A DNA stretch of 64,000 bases from assembly GCA_026874595.1 (NCBI GenBank), contig CM049315.1, positions 9,091,664 through 9,155,663 of the forward strand, written 5' to 3'. Positions 28,901 through 40,900 of this stretch are shown here, piece by piece. The translations under genes and the position numbers were made by a program. This stretch comes from Sipunculus nudus (taxonomy: Eukaryota; Annelida; Sipuncula; Golfingiida; Sipunculidae). The notes below the pieces were generated by a model. It was not told the DNA's origin. It searched no databases and saw nothing but the letters and a program-made list of their open reading frames with translations. The number at the start of each line of letters is the position of its first letter. Within the stretch, counting starts at the first letter, position 1.

Positions 28901-31900
28901 CTTGGTTTCTTCTGATGACATAACCTCACATGCTTTATATCTGGCTGGGAGACCACTGTTTTATCTCAGCCTTGGCTATCAACAAAGTGATCAAATATGG
29001 TCAACATATCAGTAAAAGGACATCTGACAATACTAATTCTGAATTTTTATTTTTTTTTTTGTATCTGTGTATTAATGTGCCATAACATCTCACACTTTGA
29101 CTTCCCAAGTTATACTCCAATTTGAAAAAAAAGTCCATACAGTCAGTGCCCCTATCTGATACCTACCTTAATTCAATATAATTTCTGCAGAAATCATAAA
29201 GCACTAAGTGATACTCTATTATGCAAATTCATGATGTACTGACAAACCAAAATGATATGGTTTTACTATTGTAATAGTGCAGGAAGTCTAAATGAAGTCA
29301 CAATATCAATAACATAATATCCAACATGTGATGTCACAAAGCCACGCCACGAGCATGCTCAGAACAGCAGGATACCCAGCGGAGGAGTGTGGTCAGATTC
29401 GTTAGACACCCTGATGGTGGAGTCACACATGTTGGCGAGCACACTGCAGTCAGTGTCCACGATTATCGGCTCCCCAATTGTGCCTGGGTAGCTGCCTGCT
29501 TTCAGCATCTCTCCATTGAATGTAAACCTTGCTGTGCGAGATCTGGCAGCTAGCAGAGAAACAGCCCACATGCATGTCAGAATCATTCATTACATGTACT
29601 GGTCCTGTGAGTAGTTTGTCTTCAGTGCTGAGGTGTTATTATGAACAAAAAGGATATTATCATAATGGATACAGATACCTGGTATCTCACAGTCACACAA
29701 GTAACAAGTTTGTTTCCATGCATTCTGATCTATACAAGTATCAATTTTGTCACTTAATCAGTATGAATTAAATAAGAAGTTAGAATGGAAATAAAAAGAA
29801 TTTTTTAAAAGATTTAAAATGTGCATGGAAAAATCTTGTAACGTCAAGACTTATTTAAGAAGTGAAACCATAATAAAAAAGTTAGGGCCATGGCATACCA
29901 GCCATGCAATACTGCTTCCAGTGCCCCTGTATAGATTGAGAAATATCCAGTGCCTGCTATGATTAAGTGAAATAAATATTATGTCGCATATATTTTAGCA
30001 CTGGAGTCCTGTGTGTTTTTCCATTGATGATTCATGTCTTATCTATTATACCCTCTCTTGTTTAATTCCAGGTAAGAATGATACAGGCAATGCATTTTGG
30101 GGTCTGATAACCAAATGATGACTTAGCAAGTTGATGTTTTACAAAATCCAATATTTAAACAATTGACATGATGAAGGTGGTTATGAAAATGTTAGATGGT
30201 ATCAGCTGGTGGTAATGGTAATGAGCAATCATAATGACACATGAAAGTACCGGTAGTTTATGGTAAGAAATTAAAATAACACTAATAATGAGTATTGATA
30301 CTGTGGTTGGCTTCAAAATTCAACAAGGCATCCAAAGTCCATATAAAGTGTAAATGATACATTAAGATATTGGAAGACACTGCCTCACCAAAGGTGAACA
30401 ACCCATACCATACTTGTGTTATTTCAGATAATTTATGGTAAAAAAAATTTACATATGAGGGAAAGGTGAACACCAAAAGCAATAAATTATATATTTGTTG
30501 AATGTCAGCAAATGAGATTGTATTGTACATATTTCAACCATAAAATTATATTTGCAAAATGTTAGTATGAAAAAAATTCTAATTAGCAATTAATTGCAAC
30601 AAAATAGTTTTTCAAGCAATATGGTTAATTAATATTGTTTAATCAAAGAATAAAGCAGCAATATGAAGCAAGCACACAAATAATAAATTACAGGTTTCTC
30701 TGATGTAAAAAGGCTGGGTGATCCTGTTGAACATGAGGTGCTGTGAAGTCACCAAACCACTGCCTCACAAGATATTGTGGTCAGCTTGGTTCATGACGGT
30801 TTCATATTTGCAATGTTCCAAATAGGAAATTTTTGTGAAAATAGAACAGTTGTGTTTACAACATCCCATCTACACAGCTGAACAGTCATTTAAATTGTTG
30901 CCTCACTGGGATCTTAAGCACATTATCAATGCATGTATCATGACTGAGGAACTCGATAACCAGCTGATCTTTACTCCTTCCTTTCGTTCTTTTATCAATC
31001 ATGACAACAATAGTATTCCTGGAGACAAAACTAGAAATGGGCAAAATGACTGGAAAAATTTGGAATGGTCTGCATGCAAATGTGGAAAGTGTGTGTCCTA
31101 GGGGTTAGACTGACTTTATTTACAGATTTTTCCCACAAATAAAATAAAGCTGGCTGGGGAAAAACTAGGTACAAGGGAGACCAGCTTGAAGTGTAGGTAT
31201 TTGATCAAGATATCAACTGAGAGAGTTGCATATTTTCACTCTGGCATATCTAGAGACATGCAGTCAATATAAAAGGCAGAAAATTTGCAAACAATAATGA
31301 AACAATAATGTCAAAAACTAATACAAAATTAGCAATCCATGCACAAAATCCTGAAACAATTCTAATGTTGAGATAGAAATTTGTGGTGATAATGCAAGGT
31401 ACCTAAAGCTTTTGAAAGTTTCTAGATGGAAAATATGATTACATGCATGATGGTATTACTGCTGAGATTGATCTGTGTCAGGAGAGAGCATGTCAATCAA
31501 GGAACATCAGTATATGTACCACAGATGTAAACAGCTTGTATAATCCAAATCAAATTACCATCTTACTGTGGATGAGATGCAAAAATACCTGATTTGCACA
31601 CAAGCTTCCTGATAGATTTTTGTTTTCATGTGTGTTCATAAAGTTACAAATGTACTGTACTTGTAAACTTATAATTGTACATATCTTCTCCCTGTCCCTC
31701 AAAAAAGGAATTACTATATTCATTAATCACTGATTGTCAGCCAGTTTGTTATATTGTGCTTTAATCTTTAAGCCAAAATGCACCAAAAGTGGAACTTTCT
31801 GACAATATCTGATACCAGGTATTGAAGTGTCTGTCTGGAAAATTTCAATACAATGTCTGATTTCCATTTTATTTTATGATAAGCTGATAGGGATCATTTA

Positions 31901-34900
31901 TACAGATTCAAACTTGTAATAATCACATGTGACAGTGATGATTTCAATGCATTAGTTTTTGATCCTCTCTTACACAATGCCTGATTCTGACTATTTATGA
32001 AGAGAGTTCTGGACACTCAATTCAGTCTTTTTATCAGGAGAGTTTCATCATGTGACAGGCAGCGTATCATGTGACAGGCAGCGTATGTACAAAGCGAGGT
32101 TACCTGGTAATCTAGGGGAGGCTTCTGTAGAGGTAGGGGAGTGGAGACTGGAGCGGGCAGGGGTACCAGGTGCTGCCTGACCTTTTGGCTCCAGAATGTC
32201 CCGATAACGGGACACCATCAGGACCGACACAAAATATACGATTGCCAGGGCCAGGAACTGTGCCTGCTTAGTCTCCTCCTGAAATAATATAATGTAACGC
32301 TGCAAGATGTGTATAAAGGTATATTTACCTGGATATATTTTATGATTAATATGTTTGTTATTATCTTCTTATAAGTATTTTTTTTGCTCCTTCATGATAA
32401 TAACTTGCTTCAACAAACTGCCCAGCCTGCTATATCATATATGTGAAATCATTAACAGCCAGTCATTTGAAATATAACAAAAACTAGATGTGGTTTGACA
32501 ATGGTCCTAAATGGCCCCGCATTTCTGGTAGTGCTTGACTAGTTTACATATGGGTAAAAAGTAAAGCTAATAGTTTAAAAATATGACAAACAGAAACAGG
32601 TTTTTATTAATGTGCATGAGGGAACAAAAATCCTACAGGTTCAAATCATATTAAAGAAGACGTTTGAAATAATGGGTGCAATGCAAAACCACTGATTGTA
32701 CTTTGGTGGCCATATTTGACTTTGCAACAGAAAATCTCTGATTGTGGTCTGTTTGTCATTGTGTGGGCGTCAGAAAATCATCCATCGCCCTCTGGCAGCA
32801 ATATTTGATTTTTCGAGCAAGTCTGTAATTCAATAGGGATGGAGTCCTCATAGGCACCAGTCATCTCTGTGAATTTGAATAAGATAATAGTTATTCTGTT
32901 CATGAACATGTTTGCCACAGAAAAACTCTAATTGTGGACTGGCCACCACTTTGATTTTTGGCAGGTGCAAAATATGATGGGGATAGGTACCAATCACCCC
33001 TGTAAATTTGAGAAAGATCTAGCATGTTCTTGATGAGATATCACGCCAGAAAAAAAATCACCAATTGAGCTCTGGTGGCCATATTATGCTGTACTATAAT
33101 CTACTGAGTTGTATTGTAATATAATATTGCATTATACTGCACTCTACTATACTGAGGTGTATTGCACTGTATTGTGTTTACTGTATATCTGTAAACAGGG
33201 GCTCTGAGTCAGTATATATCCATGCCTTCAAGATACAGAGCTCCTTCTTTACTCTAAAAAGTATTGTACTTTTGGTATTGTGCTGTATTGTATTGTACTT
33301 TTGGTATTGTGCTGTATTGTCTTGTACTTTTGGTATTGTGCTGTATTGTACTGTACTTCTGGTATTGTGCTGTATTGTATTGTACTTCTGGTATTGTGCT
33401 GTATTGTATTGTATATTGGTACTGTGCTGTATTGTATTGTACATTTGGTATTGTGCTGTATTGTATTGTACTTTTGGTATTGTGCTGTATTGTATAATAC
33501 CTTTGGTATTGTGCTGTATTGTATTTACTTTTGGTATTGTGCTTTATTGTATAATACTTTTGGTATTGTGCTGTATTGTATTGTACTTTTGGTATTGTGC
33601 TGTATTGTACTGTATTTCTGGTATTGTGTTGTATTGTAAGGTACTTTTTGTATTGTGCTGTATTGTACTGTACTTCTGGTATTGTGCTGTATTGTAAGGT
33701 ACTTTTTGTATTGTGCTGTATTGTCCTGTACTTCTGGTATTGTGCTGTATTGTATTGTACTTCTGGAATTTTGCTGTATTGTATAATACTTTTGGTACTG
33801 TGCTATATTGTACAGTGCTTTTGGTATTGTGCTGTATTGTCTTGTACTTCTGGTATTGTGCTGTATTGTACTGTACTTCTGGTATTGTGCTGTATTGTAT
33901 TGTACTTTTGGTATTGTGCTGTATTGTACTGTACTTCTGATATTGTGCTGTATTGTATTGTTCTTTTGGTATTGTGCTGTATTGTACTGTACTTCTGGTA
34001 TTGTGCTATATTGTATTGTACTTTTGGTATTGTGCTGTATTGTATGGTACTTTTGGTATTGTGCTGTATTGTATTGTACTTTTGGTATTGTGCTGTATTG
34101 TCTTGTACTTTTGGTATTGTGCTGTATTGTACTGTACTTCTGGTATTGTGCTGTATTGTATTGTACTTCTGGTATTGTGCTGTATTGTATTGTATATTGG
34201 TACTGTGCTGTATTGTATTGTACATTTGGTATTGTGCTGTATTGTATTGTACTTTTGGTATTGTGCTGTATTGTATAATACCTTTGGTATTGTGCTGTAT
34301 TGTATTTACTTTTGGTATTGTGCTTTATTGTATAATACTTTTGGTATTGTGCTGTATTGTATTGTACTTTTGGTATTGTGCTGTATTGTACTGTATTTCT
34401 GGTATTGTGTTGTATTGTAAGGTACTTTTTGTATTGTGCTGTATTGTACTGTACTTCTGGTATTGTGCTGTATTGTAAGGTACTTTTTGTATTGTGCTGT
34501 ATTGTCCTGTACTTCTGGTATTGTGCTGTATTGTATTGTACTTCTGGAATTTTGCTGTATTGTATAATACTTTTGGTACTGTGCTATATTGTACAGTGCT
34601 TTTGGTATTGTGCTGTATTGTCTTGTACTTCTGGTATTGTGCTGTATTGTACTGTACTTCTGGTATTGTGCTGTATTGTATTGTACTTTTGGTATTGTGC
34701 TGTATTGTACTGTACTTCTGATATTGTGCTGTATTGTATTGTTCTTTTGGTATTGTGCTGTATTGTACTGTACTTCTGGTATTGTGCTATATTGTATTGT
34801 ACTTTTGGTATTGTGCTGTATTGTATTGTACTTTTGGTATCGTGCTGTATTATATTGTACTTTTGGTATTGTGCTGTATTGTATGGTACTTTTGGTATTG

Positions 34901-37900
34901 TGCTGTATTATATTGTACTTTTGGTATTGTGCTGTATTATATTGTACTTTTGGTATTGTGCTGTATTGTATGGTACTTTTGGTGTTGTGCTGTATTGTAT
35001 TGTACTTTTGGTATGGTGCTGTATTGTATTGTACTTTTGGTATTGTGCTGTATTGCATTGTACCTTTGGTATTGTGCTTTATTGTATTGTATTATGGTAT
35101 TGTGTTGTATTGTACAGTACTTTTGGTATTGTGCTGTATTGTATTGTACTTTTGGTATTGTGTTGTATTGTACTGTACTTTTGGTATTGTGCTGTATTGT
35201 ACTGTACTTTTGGTATTGTGCTGTATTGTACTGTATTTTTGTATAGTGCTGTATAGTGCTGTATTGTAAAATGTTGTTTACCACATCTCTGTAGACGACA
35301 GCTCTCAGTCTGTTTATATCCATGTCCTGTAACAGCTTCTCCAGCTCTTTGACAGGGCCATCTGTAGCTGCTGCAGCACTGTCCAGGTTCTGAAAACCCA
35401 AACACATGAATTCAACATTAAATGTCAAGTAACATACTGAGGATCAGGCAAGCCACAGGACCTTGGAGATCACGTTATGCATTTCAATACATCTCTGAGG
35501 CCGAGACCTTATTCAAGGGTTAGTGTTCGACAGTTCAATTTGCTGATACAGTGGGCTACAGAAGCGCACTCTTAATGTCTGTTCATGGTGCTAAGACACT
35601 TTCATGCAGCAAACAAATGAAAATGTATCCACTATAATCTAAAGTCTAACCAGTTTGATTACAAATCTCCTGTTAGTACTCAAGTACAATTCACTGGAAA
35701 ATAAACACTTTAGAAGACTACTCATTAAAATATGACTGCTCTACTGAGCTCTGTTTAAGTTTCAATGGGAACCCTACAAGGTGTGTTTCCTATTTATTTA
35801 CATACCGAGGCAATCATATGAGCACCAGCGATGAATGCCTTGATGGGCTCTGGTGGCACCATGTGACCATTGCTTCCGTTTTCTCCTGGTGTCCGCTGTG
35901 TTGGGGTAGGTGGAGCACTGCCGTTTACTTGTTTAAACTTACATTCTAGGCAGTTTCTGACAGCACAGGCTGACACTGCAAAATTTACACAATAAATGTT
36001 ACCCATGAGTTAATCCGCATGTATGACCATTGCTCACAAACATTCTGTAGTTGGCTTTATGTTTGTGAGAATCTAAAATGGCAATATTTGTGAGAGGGAA
36101 TTATCACAAATTTAAAATATGTGTAAGAAGCCCCATCTATATATTGGATGTATATACTGTATGTATACTATATATGTTGTATATACTGTAGTCCTTTTGG
36201 CATCTCATGTAATTAACCCTGCCAGATGCATCAAAAGACAAAAGACAGATATTATAATTAGTAAAATATCTTTTTTTTGTTACTGATGAATTGATCATTG
36301 ATTTTTATAATATCAGATATTTATGTTATTTACCAGTAATGAGCAAGAATTTAAACTCATTCTGTGTTTCCTTGGATCTTTATCAAATGTTCAGATTTTG
36401 CATGCATATCAAATAATTAAATAATAATAATGGATAAACTCTGTGTATATTCCTGTAAAATGAAATTGCAAAATCCAAGGAAAAAAGTGAAAAATATGAA
36501 AATTTAACCCCTCAAATAAGGGCAGGGGTCAGCCTAAAAATATCGGGAAAACACTGCTATAAATATTTCTACAGTATTTGGGGGGTGGGTGGGGATTTAA
36601 ATCACCTACCCTCCAAAATGTTGATCCACCCTGTTGTAAAAATCTGATTGGATGAGTGACTGATTACAGGAAGTATGTAAAGTCTCAGAATTTTCATGGA
36701 TAAAGCCTTTACTCACCAAGTCGTAGACACTGTCTCAGGATACCACCACTGGACATGTTCTTTTCCTGCTCAAGCTCACTGAAACTCAGCGTACTTGCAA
36801 ACACCAGAATGTCAGCCATGTTCATCAGTCGCAGCATGTACCCCACGGCCTGCTCCACAGACAAGCCCTGGCTCGGCTCCATCAGTTCAATGTCACCCTG
36901 TCAAACACATTTTACTTTTAACCTTTCTTTTTCTTCAGTTCTTGAATATAATAATAATAACAAAAGCAATATACAAACAAATTTATATCCATATGGAAAT
37001 AAATATTTCCAAATTATTAATTATAATATTTTGTTCCTTTGGCCACCCTATGAACAAATTCTTTATTTGATATTCTTATATATACAGGTTATTTTGTCCC
37101 AAGATAAATGTTACAGAGTTGGAGTGAAATGAGACTCTGTGCATTTCAATTCTCATGAAATGATTCATATAAACAAATGCAGACACTGCAGCAATTAAAC
37201 ATTATCAAAGGCAAATGCAAGTGTAAAGTTACTGGTGCCTTTGTATTTTACTACAAATGCAAAAGTGAAAAATCAAATGCAAATTTAATCATCTGAATGT
37301 AAGCCTGCCATGTTAAAATAATTTATCCTTTTAAGAAGAAACACTGCTAAATAACAATGACAATGGGTAGCTGTGGGTGTAGTTTTTCTACCCTTGGTGA
37401 TGTGGCTGCAGCCAGGAGAGGTAGCAGTCCTCCGCAGGCCGTGATCAGGTTGTCAGTCAGCTGTGAGATCATGTGGGTCACGTTCACGACGAACACATGA
37501 TTGTCCGAGGCATTCACAAAGTCAAGCACAGTCTTAGTGCTGTGGCTGAAATTAAGGCATCATCTGTCAATCAAACTGATCATCTGTCAATGAACCTGAT
37601 AATCTGTCAATGAACCTGATCATCTATCAATCAACCTGATCATCTGTGAATCAACATGATTATCTTATAGTGTAACATTTAGCATCAGCTACAGGTTAAA
37701 CTAGAAGACCTGGTTTTTGTCACACAACTGTATGTCTCCCCTGACTATGGGCCTCACTTTCCAAAATTTAAGGGAAAAAATGGACCCCTTCAAAAGTTTG
37801 GTGTTAACTTAAATCCTGGATTTCTGAAGATTTGACCTTGTATGATACTGATCAAGGTACCCGGGTTATGAAGTGATCTGAATTTTTATTCTGGCTGGTT

Positions 37901-40900
37901 TGACCTTGAAGATCCAGGTGAAGGTCACCAGGTTTCAAGCTCCTCAAGGAACTTGATTAAAACAATTAGTAATTCAAATTTTAGGAAAAATATGTGATAC
38001 TTTTAACCTGATACTTTTATATAAATATACACAATAATACTCCTTTCCCAGAATACGCACTAATGTGAGAAAGGTGAAGCATTTGGAATCCAATATGAGC
38101 AGTTTATCAGCATTAATGATCTATTGTGTGTGGATCCTTGTGTTTATGGTATTTTATTTATACTTCAAGAGGGAGAAAATTCTTACATTAAAAGATACAA
38201 ATATCCTTTGGTATAAAACTAACATATACAATTAAAGCACAACATTTATATCATTAATAATCATATTATCATTATTACTTGGATATTCACAAAATAATAT
38301 CTTCTACTATTTTCAAGTGCTTTTAATTTCCAGTTTAATCACACTGATGGCTAACCATGACACTGTGAGCATCCTATACACAAAAGCAGGAAATCACTCA
38401 CTTTTTCCATTGCTGTATGTCTCCCTCTAGAGTGAAGAGTAGGTCTGAGAGGAGCTTCCTGTGAAGGTAAGACCACCGAAAGTCCGGGATTCTGAACGGA
38501 GGAGCCCTGGGACCGGGACTGAATATATGTCTGCCGGGGGTCGGGGTGGACTGCATGTTGAGACTGCCAGGCTTCTCTGCTGCCTCTGTCCCGCCATCTG
38601 CTCCAGGCTGGTCTCCAGTAGACGTGGACTGGTTATCATTAATAATCACCTTATAATTAATATATATCAATAATTTGTATGCAATAAAAAAAGTATATGA
38701 GTAATTTTAAACTGTTTGATGGTCCAATTTATGTACTCAAATAGAGTATCATTGCACACTTCTTCCACTTGAAGTTGATGTATTGTTTTACCCTTGGTTG
38801 GTTAGTTGGTTTTTCTGTTAGTACCTTTACTCAAAAGTTACGAACAGATTTCAATGAAATTTTTAAAAGAGTTACGATAACATTTAATTTACAACAAATT
38901 AAATTTGGGGAGGTAATCTATATCACTATAATAGGATTCTGATTTAAAGGATTCAATGCCATTATGAACACTTTCTTTATCCTGGCTGTAATTTCTTTTT
39001 GGGGCCCCCTTTTGTTTTAGAGATGGTGTTTGGAGTTAGTGGAGTTAATCATGGAGTTTGTAAACTGTGACATGTTTCCTGTGAAGCAAACAGCAAACTT
39101 TGGTCATGTGATGATATCAAACTGAAAAGAATGAACGCTTATATAAAATATATAATAAATTACCAAATCAAAATTTTTCACATTTACACACTAAGGTATT
39201 GTGTAAATGAAGTAGGTTAGTTGTCTTTTAGATCTCTTCCCTTTTCTTACAAAAGTTCTTTGGGTTCTCATATTTACTTGAACTCTTATCAGATGAAGTA
39301 AAACCAAATGACTTATTCTGCATCTACCGTATAAATTACAAAATATGTAGCAGGAGGATAAATTTATTAGGAGGATAGACATGTAACCCACCTGACTTCG
39401 GAGTCCTGTGACTTGAGCCTCTTTTTCAGCAGCACGCTCTTCAGCAGTTGGCACTCTGGCGGCAGAGGTTGCTTGGTCCTGAGTTGCACTTGCTCTATTT
39501 CCATCAGTCATCTCGACCTTGACCTCTTCTGGTTTGACCTCTTGACCTTGATCACTGATGGCTTTTTTTACCTCTACTGTAGTTTCTTCCTCTTTGGTCT
39601 GGACTGGTCCATTACTAACTGGGGTACCATCAGTGGTTGAGTCCACTTTTTTCTCCACATCATCAAGGACGTCACTTACAAACTTTGACACAGATGGGTC
39701 AAACCCTAGGACATCATAAGCACTGGCTTGTGCTTTGTCAGTGCTGCTATCTGCAGCTGTTTGCTGTTTTTCAGGCTCTGCATTGCTGGCTGCATTCCCT
39801 GATTGTTCAGCCTTTGCAGCAGCCGTCCCTTCCTCTGTATCTTTGTCTGTTTTCTCTCCTTCACACTGTGTGCTGATGTCACTTGTGTCTTTGAGTTCTG
39901 TGATTTTGACAGTACTTGCTGGTACAGGGTGCTCCTGGTCAGAGATGCCAGATATAGTACTGATCGGATGTTGGCCACGTATCGCTGGATCAGAGAAATC
40001 ATCCACTCTATTTTTCTCATACTGCTGGTACATGTTGGACATGTGGATCTTGAAATCCTCATAGGCAACCTTACAAAAACACAATGATCAACACTATTTA
40101 ATTTAATTCTCTTGTGTGTATTCATTTTATAATAATAACTAGAACTTATTTTGAAGTGTCTAACCTTGCTCTACTAACTCTACTAAGGTGTCAGGTAAAA
40201 GAAATATATGGAGTTCATATTATTCATATGTACTTTTATATTCTTTAAGAAGCAAATTTCCAATCTGCATTTTTTTAGGCATTAATTTATATTGAATATT
40301 ACTCTATATTTTTACAAATATTCTATAAGAATCCAAATTCTTCTGGGAGAGTTTCCTGAAAATGCAATATACTGAGCATTAGCTCAGTACATTGACACAT
40401 GTTTGGCGGACTGCAAGGCTAATGAAATGAATATGAAAAAAGATAACACATAGAATATTTACCTTTGAATGAAGGATGGCGAGCGTGTCAATCCAGACTC
40501 TCCACCCTCCATACTCGTACTTCATTGCGTGGTGCAGCAGCATTTGGAAAAGGGACATTACCATACCAGTAACTTCCTGTTCATCATCGCCGTGTGGGTA
40601 GATGTACGACATGGAAAACAGCCAATCCTGCCACACAGACATCTGCAGGACAGTCCTGAAAATTTCAATAGTACAGCTCTAAATACTGTAAAGGTAGGAC
40701 AGAGCCTGGTGGATGATGTGCAGACCTGGAGATCCTTCATTTAATCCCAACAAGTGCAACACGGTGAATTCCTGCTATAATTTGTGGATTAGGGAGTGGT
40801 AGCAAAAAAGCATTATTCCAATCTAAAATGAGTTGGTACAAATCTCATTGCCACTATTTAACTCTCTCTGTAGATACATTCCAACCTGGACAATGTTTTC

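Noticed and set aside
33264-35269. Long open frames up to about 300 codons on both strands (Cys/Leu/Tyr/Ile-rich or Gln/Asn/Tyr-rich)
   Set aside because: They are read-through of a 29-bp tandem repeat with no stop in several frames; all frames give the same periodic peptide and no known domain.
38461-40744. Plus-strand open frames over exons 5-7 of the window
   Set aside because: They are shadows of the minus-strand exons, which carry the conserved family peptides.
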